Of a DNA stretch of 43,948 nucleotides, positions 1-8,088 are shown piece after piece. The stretch is taken from NCBI GenBank assembly GCA_017161705.1, contig JADFCW010000011.1, forward strand, positions 1 through 43,948. The letters run 5' to 3'. Made by a program: the position numbers and the translations under genes. The notes below the pieces were generated by a model. The model saw only the letters and a list, made by a program, of their open reading frames with translations, was not told the origin of the DNA and made no database searches. The DNA is from Candidatus Sumerlaeota bacterium. Lineage in GTDB: Bacteria; Sumerlaeota; Sumerlaeia; JADFCW01. The first letter of the stretch is position 1; the number at the start of each line of letters is the position of its first letter.

Positions 1-947
1 CACGCTTCGCACTCTTTGCACAGACAATGCGTGACGGCGCTGCCGTCATTGGGCGAAATGGACACGCAGTCCCTGGTGGGGTCTTTGCGCAGCTGCTCGA
101 TGCACTCGCGCGCAATGTGCTCGATGAGCGAACGGTTCGATACGCACAGTTGGGCGCGGCGGCCCTGATCGCCCCTGGTGTTGTCGCGCGTACCGTCCGG
201 CTGCAAGGCGAACCATTCGGGACGCGTTTTTGAAAAACGCGCCCAGTAGCTGCCGTAGGCGTGGCCGTAGCTGCCGTTATAGCTGCCGCCGATGCGATGG
301 AAGCGAAACCAGATGTCCGAGCCGGCAATGTGGCGCTTGAAGTCCTCGGCCTTCCAGCCCAGCTTGTCCAGTCCGGTCTGGATCCGGTCGCTGTAGCCGA
401 TGTTGCGAATCGTGCGTTTTCGCAGGATGGGCGCGTAGCGGAAATTGATCTCGCCGATTTCGAGGGTGGATTCTTTGGGAACGACCTGGCCCAGTTCGCC
501 CGGCCACAACACCCGCACGCCCAGATAATCTTCGGCAAATTGCTCGACAGCCCATAGCGTGCCTTCGAGAGGCACGCCGTCGGGGCGCGCATCGTCGCCG
601 ATGAGAACCAGGGCGCCGGGGAAGGTCTGGATACGGATTTCTTCGAGCGCAAGCGCCGCCGGATCGAGTCCCAGCGCCCGCGTCCGATTTGTCTCGCCCA
701 CAAGAATCAGCAAGTCCCGGGTTGCAGGGGGAAGATCTTTCTCCGCGCGAATGGGAATGCGCGCGCCGCTGATTTTCTCGATCCACATCTGTAATTCGTT
801 GGCGGCGGCGCGTGCTGCCCGCGTCGGTTTGTCGGCCACGAGGATAACCGAGGCCGGCTTGCCGTCTCGAACCAGAACCGCCGCGGTGCCAATCGCCGGC
901 GCGAAAGCCATTGCCGCCAGCAGGCCTGCAAAAACTCTTCGGATCAT
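1..947 (-). CDS. DUF4838-type exported protein, 3' part cut by window edge
   Basis: This reading frame runs off the left edge; 315 residues are visible. It starts at an ATG (947-945) preceded by a GAGGGGG ribosome binding site. The N-terminus (MIRRVFAGLLAAMAFAPAIG) is a signal peptide. A segment resembling the N-terminal domain of alpha-glucuronidase and N-acetylglucosaminidase-type enzymes follows (ANELQMWIEKISGARIPI), then a stretch ending in SPNDGS and CLCKEC, the Cys cluster typical of DUF4838 proteins. DUF4838 proteins are frequent in PVC-group genomes and are thought to act on uronic-acid or amino-sugar polysaccharides, but their chemistry is mostly unproven. It is divergent from the GH5-like gene, so the 154-bp gap between them probably holds both promoters. 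The family call is reasonably firm; the substrate is unknown. Confidence 0.75.
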   Translation of the reverse strand, partial: MIRRVFAGLLAAMAFAPAIGTAAVLVRDGKPASVILVADKPTRAARAAANELQMWIEKISGARIPIRAEKDLPPATRDLLILVGETNRTRALGLDPAALALEEIRIQTFPGALVLIGDDARPDGVPLEGTLWAVEQFAEDYLGVRVLWPGELGQVVPKESTLEIGEINFRYAPILRKRTIRNIGYSDRIQTGLDKLGWKAEDFKRHIAGSDIWFRFHRIGGSYNGSYGHAYGSYWARFSKTRPEWFALQPDGTRDNTRGDQGRRAQLCVSNRSLIEHIARECIEQLRKDPTRDCVSISPNDGSAVTHCLCKECEA

Positions 948-1101
948 TTTTGCCCCCTCTTTGTGGAATTGTATTGACCGCACGGCGTGGACATTGGCAG
1001 GCAGAGGACCCGTTTTCAAAGCTTTCCGTTTCGATTTGACAAGCGGTGCAGAGGCGCTTTTTGGGTTATACCCATTAGGCCTCGACAGGAGCGGACGAAC
1101 G

Positions 1102-2544
1102 ATGAAGAAAATACCGACCCTGATTGCATGTTGGGCAGCGCTGGGTGTCGGTCTTGCAGCTGCCGCGTCGCCGCCGGCTGAGGCATTTGTAAAAATTGCT
1201 CCGGACGGCCGCGGATTCGTTGCCGGCGAGACCGCGTGGCACCCGTTTGGCTGTAACTACTTCGACCCGCATACAGGTTGGGCGCCAAAGATGTGGCGGG
1301 AGTTCGACGCCGGCCGCGTCGAGGAGCATTTTCGCGTAATGCAACGCCTCGGCGTCAAGGTGGTGCGTGTGTTTCTGGCCGCACAAAGATTCTACTCTGC
1401 GCCGCCGCGGCTGGAGCCGGAGGCGTTGGAGAAATTCGACCGGCTTCTGGATATCGCGCGCCGCTATGGCCTCCGCGTTCATCCTGCAGGTCCTGACGCG
1501 TGGGAAGGCAACCCGCCGTGGCGGCAGGGCGATATTTTCGCCGACGAGACGGCGCTGGCGCATCAGGTTGCTTTTTGGAAATCGTTCGCGGGGCGGTACA
1601 AAAACGAGCCGGCGATCTTTGCATACGACTTGTTGAATGAACCGCACGTCGGCTGGTCAGGCCGCGCAATGGAAAACGCCTGGCGCAAATGGCTCGCGGC
1701 TCGCTACGGAACAATCGAAACGCTGCAGGGGGCTTGGGGAGAAGAGGCGGCATCCTTTGCCGCATTCGAGGCGATTGCCGTTCCGCGCGACGAGGCGGCA
1801 AGCGCCTCGCGCATGCTGGCAGACTACCAGCGTTTTCGCGAGTTCGTCGGGGAGCGCTGGGTCAAGGAGCAAGTGAACGCGATTCGGTCGGCCGACCCGA
1901 ATCACCTGATTACGGTGGGATTCATTCAGTGGACGGTGCCGGTTCTGCATGGGCGGCCGTCGCGCTATGCGGGATTCCGCCCGGCGCACATTGCACCGTA
2001 TGTGGATTTTCTCTCCGTGCATTTTTATCCGCTATGGGGCGACCCGTTGCGGTCGGACGAGGAATTCAACCGCAACCTGGCCTATCTGGAATTTCTATTG
2101 CGCTATGTGCGCGCGGGCGATCCCAACAAACCTGTGGTCGTGGGGGAGTTCGGATGGTATGGCGGCGGGCGCACGTCGGATCGCGCGCAATTCAGAACCG
2201 AGGCGGACCAGGCGCGATGGTGTCGCGCCGCGGTGATGCAGGGCCGCGGTGTGGCGGCCGGCTGGTTGAACTGGGCCTATGCGGATACGCCGTCCGCGCG
2301 CGACATTACGAAGTTTTCCGGATTGGTCGCCGAGACCGGAAAAACCAAGGCGTGGGGCGAGGCGTTTGCGCAGTTGGCGCGCGAGCCTGCGCTGTGGCTC
2401 GGCACGGGAAACCCGCCGGCGCGCCGTTTTCGCTTCGACGTCGAGCGCGCGCTGGTGAACCCGCCCGCCGGCGATAAAGCGTTGACGCAGTATCTGGAAA
2501 TGTGGAAGGCCGATAAGCGATGCGATCTGGAAGTATCGCAATGA
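1102..2544 (+). CDS. GH5-like (clan GH-A) secreted glycoside hydrolase
   Basis: The product is 480 residues and probably hydrolyses beta-linked glycans outside the cytoplasm. An open frame extends upstream to 559, but the ATG at 1102 has an AGGAGCGG site before it and begins a clean signal peptide (MKKIPTLIACWAALGVGLAA), and the upstream part overlaps the divergent DUF4838 gene. The (beta/alpha)8 hydrolase signatures are LLNEPHVG with the likely acid/base Glu180, and VVVGEFGWYGGG with the likely nucleophile Glu349. A WNW-like C-terminal segment (GWLNWAY) matches the barrel end. The family is cellulase/mannanase-like, and an insert around residues 196-240 recalls GH5/GH42 relatives. The exact substrate cannot be read from sequence. 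The next gene, a sulfatase, starts 22 bp downstream, suggesting co-transcription. Confidence 0.8.
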   Translation: MKKIPTLIACWAALGVGLAAAASPPAEAFVKIAPDGRGFVAGETAWHPFGCNYFDPHTGWAPKMWREFDAGRVEEHFRVMQRLGVKVVRVFLAAQRFYSAPPRLEPEALEKFDRLLDIARRYGLRVHPAGPDAWEGNPPWRQGDIFADETALAHQVAFWKSFAGRYKNEPAIFAYDLLNEPHVGWSGRAMENAWRKWLAARYGTIETLQGAWGEEAASFAAFEAIAVPRDEAASASRMLADYQRFREFVGERWVKEQVNAIRSADPNHLITVGFIQWTVPVLHGRPSRYAGFRPAHIAPYVDFLSVHFYPLWGDPLRSDEEFNRNLAYLEFLLRYVRAGDPNKPVVVGEFGWYGGGRTSDRAQFRTEADQARWCRAAVMQGRGVAAGWLNWAYADTPSARDITKFSGLVAETGKTKAWGEAFAQLAREPALWLGTGNPPARRFRFDVERALVNPPAGDKALTQYLEMWKADKRCDLEVSQ

Positions 2545-2566
2545 ATTCTGCATCGGGAGTCCAGCC

Positions 2567-4093
2567 ATGTCCCAACCAACCTTTACCCGGCGGCGGTTTA
2601 TGAAAACGACATCGTCGCTCGCCTCGGGCATGCCTTTTCTTCAGCCCCGGAAAGCCCGGAAGCCCAATCTGCTCGTTCTCTGGACCGATGAGCAGCGGGC
2701 CGACACCATGGCCGTCTATGGGAACACGCGGATTCAGGCGCCGAATCTCAACCGCTTTGCCAAAGAATGTGTTGTCTTCGAGCACGCATACGTCAGCCAG
2801 CCCGTTTGCACGCCGTCGCGCTCGACTGTGCTGACCGGCCAGTGGCCCCATGCCAGCACCTGCGTGGAGAACAACATCCCGCTGCCCGCGCAGATTCCCT
2901 GTTTCCCCGAAATCCTCAGCGATCCGGAATACCGCACCGGCTATTTCGGCAAGTGGCACCTTGGCGACGAGATCTTTCCGCAGCACGGCTTTCAGGAGTG
3001 GGAGAGCATCGAGGACCAATACGCGCAATACTACAGTGCGGGCCGCGACAAGAGCGCCAAGAGCTCCTATTGCCAGTTTCTGCTGGAGAAGGGCTATCAG
3101 CCGGATCAGGACAGCGGCGTGTTCAGCCGCAACTTCTGCTCGCGGCTGCCCATCGAACACTGCAAACCCAAGTTTCTGGAAATGAAGACCTGCGATTTCC
3201 TGAAGCGGCACCGCGACGAACCGTTCATTCTCTACGTCAATTTCCTCGAACCCCACATGCCGTTCAACGGCCCGCTGAACGACCTTCACGATTGGCGCGA
3301 GGTCACACTCCCGCCCAATTTTGACGACCCGCTCGAAGACAACGAGCCGCTGCGCTACCGGCGCTCGCGCGAGCAGACCATCCGCAGCGTCAATCAAGGT
3401 TGCGATCTGTCTACCGTCGAGGGCTGGCGGCAACTGATCGCCCGCTACTGGGGACTGGTTGCCCAAGTGGACCGCAGCGTCGGGGCGATCCTAAAAACTC
3501 TCGCCGATCTTGGGCTCGACGATGACACGATCGTGGTCTATACCAGCGATCACGGCGACATGATGGGGTCGCACCGGATGCTGGCGAAGACGGTGATGTA
3601 CGAGGAGTCGGTCGGCGTGCCGTGGCTGATGCGGATTCCATCGCTGGGCCGCCGCCAGAGAATCATTCGCGGGCGGTTCAGCCACATTGACCTTGTTCCG
3701 ACGCTGCTCGACCTGATGGGCCGTCCCATGGACCATGCCGTTCCCGGCCAGAGTCTTGTGCCGCTTCTGCGCGGAGGCAAGCTCGCCGAAGACCACGTCT
3801 ATATCCAGTGGAATCACCGGCCGGAACGGGACGCGGCGGCGCGGCAGAAAAAGAAAACGGCGGCCGGCGAGGAGGGTGGCGGCGGCAATGATTTCGTCCG
3901 CACCGTCATCGCGCCCGACGGCTGGAAACTCTGCCTGAGCGACCGCGACAAGTGTCAGTTGTTCGATCTCAACCGCGATCCCTACGAGACCACTAACCTG
4001 TTCGACTCCGGCCGGCACGACGAGGTGATTCGGCGGCTGACGCAAAAGATCCATGCATGGCAGAAGCGCGTGAGCGATCCGGTGGCAGTTTAG
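2567..4093 (+). CDS. Cys-type sulfatase (arylsulfatase family)
   Basis: This 508-residue protein is a type I sulfatase that removes sulfate esters. The core is NLLVLWTDEQRADT (metal-binding Asp41 region) and CTPSR at residues 81-85, where Cys81 would be converted to formylglycine. Later blocks typical of the family are GKWHLGD, EPHMPF, YTSDHGDMMGSH and DLNRDPYETTNLF near the C-terminus. The N-terminus has TRRRFMK, like a Tat motif, but the following hydrophobic part is very short, so export is uncertain. A Lys/Gly-rich insert near residues 425-440 is low complexity. The formylglycine-generating enzyme or anSME it needs is not in this window. It follows the GH5-like gene by 22 bp and probably works on the same sulfated glycan. 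Confidence 0.93.
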   Translation: MSQPTFTRRRFMKTTSSLASGMPFLQPRKARKPNLLVLWTDEQRADTMAVYGNTRIQAPNLNRFAKECVVFEHAYVSQPVCTPSRSTVLTGQWPHASTCVENNIPLPAQIPCFPEILSDPEYRTGYFGKWHLGDEIFPQHGFQEWESIEDQYAQYYSAGRDKSAKSSYCQFLLEKGYQPDQDSGVFSRNFCSRLPIEHCKPKFLEMKTCDFLKRHRDEPFILYVNFLEPHMPFNGPLNDLHDWREVTLPPNFDDPLEDNEPLRYRRSREQTIRSVNQGCDLSTVEGWRQLIARYWGLVAQVDRSVGAILKTLADLGLDDDTIVVYTSDHGDMMGSHRMLAKTVMYEESVGVPWLMRIPSLGRRQRIIRGRFSHIDLVPTLLDLMGRPMDHAVPGQSLVPLLRGGKLAEDHVYIQWNHRPERDAAARQKKKTAAGEEGGGGNDFVRTVIAPDGWKLCLSDRDKCQLFDLNRDPYETTNLFDSGRHDEVIRRLTQKIHAWQKRVSDPVAV

Positions 4094-4161
4094 ATTCTTT
4101 CGGTTGAAGAGCGAGTTGTACTTCAAGCCGTAATTGATGAAAATGACGACCCGACCGCGCG

Positions 4162-4187
4162 GAGTTCAAACTTTAGTTTGCCGCATT
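4162..4187 (+). repeat. Short hairpin repeat, single copy
   Basis: This is one unit of the family found as a tandem array at 25621-25724. The stem is CAAAC (4168-4172), the loop TTTA and the other arm GTTTG (4177-4181), flanked by AGTTC before and CCG after. It lies between the sulfatase and the GH28-like gene. It also covers an upstream ATG at 4178, which argues against that codon as the start of the GH28-like gene. Confidence 0.75.
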
Positions 4188-4261
4188 GCTCCTCGCTCTT
4201 TTGCCGATGGATCAAGTATCAAATTCTAGCGGCTTACAATTTCATCCCTCGGAGGCATGAC

Positions 4262-5794
4262 ATGAAACGCAGGGTTCTACTGTCGGCGGTGTTGGGAATC
4301 ATGCAGGCGGTGTCGGGGGTCTATGCGGCCTCGTTTGACGTCCGCGCCTATGGGGCCAGGGGCGACCGCAAGACCAACGACCAGGCAGCGATTCAGGCGG
4401 CGCTGGACGCCTGCTCGAAAGCAGGCGGCGGGACTGTGTATTTCCCCGCCGGCGACTATCTGTCCGGTTCGCTGCGCATTCCGAGCCGCGTCACACTCCA
4501 TATTGATTCGGGCGCAACGCTCTATGCAAGCACGGACGCTAGGGACTACAAGACCACAGGACGGGGGCAGCTGCTCGTAGCCCAAAAGGCCGAGCACATT
4601 GCCATTGTTGGCGCCGGCCGCATTCACGGCCAGGGCACCGCCGACTACGGCCGCGGCAAGGGGCAGAAAGAACCGCCCGCCTTCCGTACCGGCATTTTGC
4701 TGTTCGAGGACTGCCGGAATATCCTCGTCCGCGATGTTACCATCCTCTACAGCGACGCGTGGACGCTGCACTTCCGGCGGTGCGAAAATGTGACCGTGGA
4801 CGGCGTCACCATCCACAACAATTACTATCGCACAAACTCCGACGGAATAGACCCCAACTCGTGCCGCAATGTGCGGATTTCCAACTGCCACATTGTCGCC
4901 GGCGACGACTGCATCGTGCTGAAGGCCACCGAACCCTACCCGTGCGAGAACGTCGTGGTAACCAACTGCACGCTGGAGACCATCGCCACGGCGCTGAAAC
5001 TCGGCACGGAGTCGCAGGGGGATTTCCGCAACATCCACTTTTCCAACTGCACCATTCGCAACTCGCCCGTCGGCATCGGCTTCTACATGAAGGACGGCGC
5101 GACCATGGAGCGCGTGACATTCTCCAATATCTCCATCGAGACCTCGACGCCGACCATTCACAGCGCCTATCCCATTTTCATGGATATCGAGAAACGGCAC
5201 AAGGACTCGAAGATCGGCCGCATCCGGGATATTATCTTCCGCGACATTCAAATCGCCTCCGGCTACGGAAGCCTGCTGCAGGGCATGCCCGAAAGTCCTA
5301 TCGAGAACCTGACGCTCGACACGATCACCATCCGGGCCGATCAGGCCTACGACCAATCCAGGAGAAACAAGCATATCGGCGGCAAGCGGACCTACCGAGA
5401 CGAGCGGGATACCCTATACACGCGGCGGCCCAGCTATTTGACGCTTGCGCATGTTCGCGGACTGTGGATGAACAATATCCGCGTTGCGATTGCGCCGGAG
5501 GCGTTCGCCCAATTCGAACGTTCGGCGGTCAGCCTGCATGAGATCAACGACGCAATCGTGCGCGGGGTTTTTCGCAGTCCCGCGGGGGCGGGCGGCTCGC
5601 TGCCGGTGATCGCGCTCGAAAACTGCCGCGACGCGGTGGTGGCGGAGTGGGGTGCTCCTCCAGGAACGCCCGCTTTGGTCGGACTTCGCGGCGCGCGGAC
5701 CGCCAACATCCGGTTGCGCGATAATTTGCTAGGCGAGGGTGTACGGGAAACCAGCGCCACTGAGGAAATCGAAAAAAGCATAACGAAACAGTGA
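4262..5794 (+). CDS. GH28-like right-handed beta-helix glycoside hydrolase
   Basis: The product is 510 residues and is predicted to be secreted. The start is the ATG at 4262 with GGAGG seven bases upstream; a longer open frame from 4178 begins inside a repeat. The signal peptide is MKRRVLLSAVLGIMQAVSGV. The body begins FDVRAYGARGDRKTND, the usual opening of pectin-lyase-fold GH28 enzymes. It carries NSDGID (Asp194) and AGDDC (Asp215, Asp216), matching the three catalytic acids of polygalacturonases. The third GH28 motif (GHG with catalytic His) is not present; the equivalent region reads ATALKLGTES, as in a divergent subfamily common in PVC bacteria. Repeated NVxxxNxTI coils fill the middle. 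It probably acts on pectin-like or rhamnogalacturonan chains; the substrate is uncertain. Confidence 0.85.
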   Translation: MKRRVLLSAVLGIMQAVSGVYAASFDVRAYGARGDRKTNDQAAIQAALDACSKAGGGTVYFPAGDYLSGSLRIPSRVTLHIDSGATLYASTDARDYKTTGRGQLLVAQKAEHIAIVGAGRIHGQGTADYGRGKGQKEPPAFRTGILLFEDCRNILVRDVTILYSDAWTLHFRRCENVTVDGVTIHNNYYRTNSDGIDPNSCRNVRISNCHIVAGDDCIVLKATEPYPCENVVVTNCTLETIATALKLGTESQGDFRNIHFSNCTIRNSPVGIGFYMKDGATMERVTFSNISIETSTPTIHSAYPIFMDIEKRHKDSKIGRIRDIIFRDIQIASGYGSLLQGMPESPIENLTLDTITIRADQAYDQSRRNKHIGGKRTYRDERDTLYTRRPSYLTLAHVRGLWMNNIRVAIAPEAFAQFERSAVSLHEINDAIVRGVFRSPAGAGGSLPVIALENCRDAVVAEWGAPPGTPALVGLRGARTANIRLRDNLLGEGVRETSATEEIEKSITKQ

Positions 5795-5869
5795 GTACGA
5801 GCGGAAGCGCTCAGGGCCAGAAACAGGATGGGTGCAATTGCCAAAGCGCACTGAGCGGACCGCGCGAAC

Positions 5870-5926
5870 GGAGCAGGGTCCATCTCCTGCCGACGATGTC
5901 CAAGACATCCGCGATGTCCCTGCTCC
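5870..5926 (+). promoter_or_regulatory. Nested, mutually exclusive hairpins in the hisF leader
   Basis: An outer 9-bp perfect inverted repeat (GGAGCAGGG at 5870-5878, CCCTGCTCC at 5918-5926) encloses three segments: GATGTC (5895-5900), GACATC (5904-5909) and GATGTC (5913-5918). The middle segment can pair with either neighbour, each time with a three-base loop, so the two hairpins exclude each other. It ends 28 bp before the hisF start. No U-tract follows, so this is not a simple intrinsic terminator. A regulatory role is inference. Confidence 0.35.
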
Positions 5927-5954
5927 ATAAACCGCATAATTCAAGGAGAGCCTC

Positions 5955-6719
5955 ATGAACTACCGCCGCGTCATTCCCTGTCTGGACACGAAGAACGGCC
6001 GCCTCGTCAAGGGCATCAATTTTGTCAATCTCCGCGAACTGGGCGATCCGGCCGAGGCGGGCGCTGCGTATAGCGCCGCCGGAGCCGACGAACTGGTCAT
6101 CCTCGACATTACAGCCACGCTCGAAGGGCGTAAAACTCTGCTCGATGCCGTCAAGCGCACGGTTGGTGCTATTTCCGTCCCGCTGACCGTCGGCGGAGGC
6201 ATCCGGACGCTCGAAGACATCGAGGAGATTCTCAACCTTGGCGCGGCCAAGGTCTCCATCAACACAGCCGCCGTCCAGTCGCCGAAGCTGATCGAGGATG
6301 CGGCTGTCCGGTATGGCAGCGACCGCATTGTCGTGGCCATTGATACGCGCAAGTCGGCGGCCATGCCGTCGGGCTTCGAGGTGATGATCAGCGGCGGGAC
6401 GCGCCCGACCGGCCTGGATGCGGTCGAATGGGCCAAAAAGGTCGAGGAACTCGGCGCCGGGCAGATCCTGCCCACCAGCATGGACGCCGACGGCACCCAA
6501 GCCGGCTACGACCTCCCGATGACGCGCGCGATTGCCGACGCGGTCGTGATTCCGGTGATTGCGTCCGGAGGGGCCGGAACACTGGAACACCTGCACGAGG
6601 CGATTGTCGAGGGCCATGCCGATGCGGTGCTCGTGGCCTCGATTGCGCATTACGGCACGTATTCGATCCGGCAGATGAAAGAGTTTCTCGCCAGCCGGGG
6701 AATTCCCGTCAGGCTATAA
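5955..6719 (+). CDS. hisF: Imidazole glycerol phosphate synthase cyclase subunit HisF
   Basis: HisF (254 residues, normal length) is the cyclase subunit of the cytoplasmic HisF-HisH complex. It uses ammonia from HisH to turn PRFAR into imidazole glycerol phosphate and AICAR in histidine biosynthesis. It starts at an ATG with AAGGAG nine bases upstream. Recognisable parts are RVIPCLDTKNGRLVKG with catalytic Asp11, PLTVGGGIR, VAIDTRKS with catalytic Asp130, LPTSMDADGT, and IPVIASGGAG for phosphate binding. No other his gene is adjacent, so the histidine pathway is dispersed in this genome. The AICAR by-product feeds PurH, whose gene lies 12 kb away on the other strand. Confidence 0.97.
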   Translation: MNYRRVIPCLDTKNGRLVKGINFVNLRELGDPAEAGAAYSAAGADELVILDITATLEGRKTLLDAVKRTVGAISVPLTVGGGIRTLEDIEEILNLGAAKVSINTAAVQSPKLIEDAAVRYGSDRIVVAIDTRKSAAMPSGFEVMISGGTRPTGLDAVEWAKKVEELGAGQILPTSMDADGTQAGYDLPMTRAIADAVVIPVIASGGAGTLEHLHEAIVEGHADAVLVASIAHYGTYSIRQMKEFLASRGIPVRL

Positions 6720-6790
6720 ATTCGTGTGTTTTTGATCTTTATTAACGCAAGCCGGGTTCAAAAAAGACCACCCGTATTGCGATATCTTGG

Positions 6791-6819
6791 TTGACGGCTA
6801 AAACGAGCTGTTATAGACT
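6791..6819 (+). promoter_or_regulatory. Candidate sigma70-type promoter of the pseudopilin operon
   Basis: TTGACG (6791-6796) and TAGACT (6814-6819) are separated by 17 bases, in the gap after hisF and about 60 bp before the first pseudopilin start. Match to consensus is 5/6 and 4/6. The surrounding gap is AT-richer than the genes. No direct evidence of use. Confidence 0.4.
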
Positions 6820-6877
6820 TTTTTTTGAAGGCAGGGTGAACAAGGCGGAGAGGAAAGGCTCCGGCGGTGCAAGTGTG

Positions 6878-7405
6878 ATGAGTTTGCGCCAGATCCAACG
6901 GCAAAAGGCAGCGGGGTTCTCCCTGATCGAAACCCTGACCGTCCTCATCATCATGGGCATTCTGACCTCGTTTGCCATTGTCGTTTATGGCGGATACCGC
7001 CGGGCGGCGCGGGCAAAAAGCGCGGCCCGCCAGTTCGAGAATCTTTTCAACACAGCTCGCGCGCTAGCCATCAATCAGAACGCGTACTTCCAGGCAGTGA
7101 TAGACCCCAACACATCGGGGTTGTGGATAGATCAGGTGGACGGGAGCGGCCGGCTGGTCGCCCCGAAGGTCACCACGCCGGAAATCTGGTCGGCCTATGT
7201 GCGCTTGATCGAGCTGTCGGTCAACGGGATCCCCGCTTCGCCGGCTCTCATTCGCATCCTGTTTCGCCCCAACGGGACGTCGGATGCGGCGCGGCTGGTG
7301 TTGTTTTGCGAAGGGGGAACGGCCAGAGCGGCAGGAGAATTTATCACCGTCAAATTGTATTCCCCTACTGCCCGCAGCCGCACCTTTGCGGGAAACCGTC
7401 CCTGA
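6878..7405 (+). CDS. GspH/FimT-like minor pseudopilin
   Basis: The first gene of a nine-gene pseudopilin run; about 175 residues from the ATG at 6878. A GTG at 6836 in the same frame has a better-spaced GAAGGCAG and cannot be excluded. The type IV prepilin signal is KAAG|FSLIETLTVLIIMGIL, with Gly at -1, Phe at +1 and Glu at +5, so it should be processed by a GspO/PilD-type peptidase and inserted in the inner membrane. The C-terminal part (RILFRPNGTSDAARLVLFC) matches the GspH/FimT domain pattern, typical of the minor pseudopilin near the pseudopilus tip. The next gene starts 28 bp downstream. Confidence 0.8.
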   Translation: MSLRQIQRQKAAGFSLIETLTVLIIMGILTSFAIVVYGGYRRAARAKSAARQFENLFNTARALAINQNAYFQAVIDPNTSGLWIDQVDGSGRLVAPKVTTPEIWSAYVRLIELSVNGIPASPALIRILFRPNGTSDAARLVLFCEGGTARAAGEFITVKLYSPTARSRTFAGNRP

Positions 7406-7433
7406 AGCACACGGAATGAAGGAAGAGGCATGA

Positions 7434-8018
7434 ATGCGGAAAGAGGAAATCCTCAGTAATTTCACAACCAAGGGCGGCGGCCGGAAAGCAGGCGCGGGTT
7501 TGTCGGTCAAAGCGGCGGGCGATGGCTTTTCGAGAAAACACCGATTGGCCGTCCGCGAGGGAGAATCCGCTGTAGCCTGTCTTCTGAGACCGTCTTCCTT
7601 CCGCCGCCTGAGTTCATTTTCGCTCCTCGAAGTTCTAATCTCGCTGGTCATCCTGCTGGTGGGCATTCTGGCGATTCTTCTGTATTTTCCGAACGTATTG
7701 CGGGCCAACGACCGTGCAATGATGCTGTCGGAAGCGGCATTTCTGGCGCAGCGCAAGGCCGAGGAAATTCGGCGCGATGCGGATCAGGCCCGCCGGCTCA
7801 TCGTGGAAATCCGCCGGCGAACCGTGCCGACGGCGCCTGTGGTCTTCCCCGAAAACCCCAACCTTGCCTATAGTTTCTGCGGCGTCTCGCTCCTGGATCC
7901 AACCGACGATCCGGGCGATCCGACTGACGACCGGGGCGTCCCCCGCATTATCGTTCAATATGCGCCGGGCTATCGGGCGGACAGCCGCCCGTTGTATGAG
8001 TTGCGGTTCAATGAATAG
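7434..8018 (+). CDS. PilV/GspI-like minor pseudopilin
   Basis: 194 residues. The prepilin core is FSLLEVLISLVILLVGIL with Glu at +5, followed by a helix with AQRKAEEIRRD, as in GspI/PilV proteins. Two oddities: the residue before the cleavage point is Ser (RRLSS|FSLLE) rather than Gly, and the leader is about 60 residues from the ATG at 7434, far longer than the usual 6-20. No better start with a ribosome binding site is visible, so either the leader is truly long or a non-ATG start is used. The C-terminal half has an acidic DPTDDPGDPTDDRG stretch. GspI normally pairs with GspJ and GspK at the tip, and the next two genes are J- and K-like. Confidence 0.7.
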   Translation: MRKEEILSNFTTKGGGRKAGAGLSVKAAGDGFSRKHRLAVREGESAVACLLRPSSFRRLSSFSLLEVLISLVILLVGILAILLYFPNVLRANDRAMMLSEAAFLAQRKAEEIRRDADQARRLIVEIRRRTVPTAPVVFPENPNLAYSFCGVSLLDPTDDPGDPTDDRGVPRIIVQYAPGYRADSRPLYELRFNE

Positions 8019-8088
8019 AGCATTCCCCGAAAGCAAAAATGCAGTCGTGAAGCGGACGAACAACGTGGACGTGAAAGGGCGAAAACGG

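Noticed and set aside
1036-1071. TTGACA and TTATAC as a promoter for the GH5-like gene
   Set aside because: The spacer is 24 bases, too long for sigma70.
559-1101. Upstream extension of the GH5-like frame to 559
   Set aside because: It lies antisense to the DUF4838 gene; the ATG at 1102 has a signal peptide and a ribosome binding site.
2306-3466. 386-residue frame on the minus strand
   Set aside because: Antisense shadow of the sulfatase gene with no motif; same for the long minus frames under 4277-5374, 9346-10806, 12424-13443, 13927-14946, 16349-17374 and 29741-32185.
5799-5812. GAGCG-GAAG-CGCTC hairpin as a terminator of the GH28-like gene
   Set aside because: Only a 5-bp stem and no T run after it.
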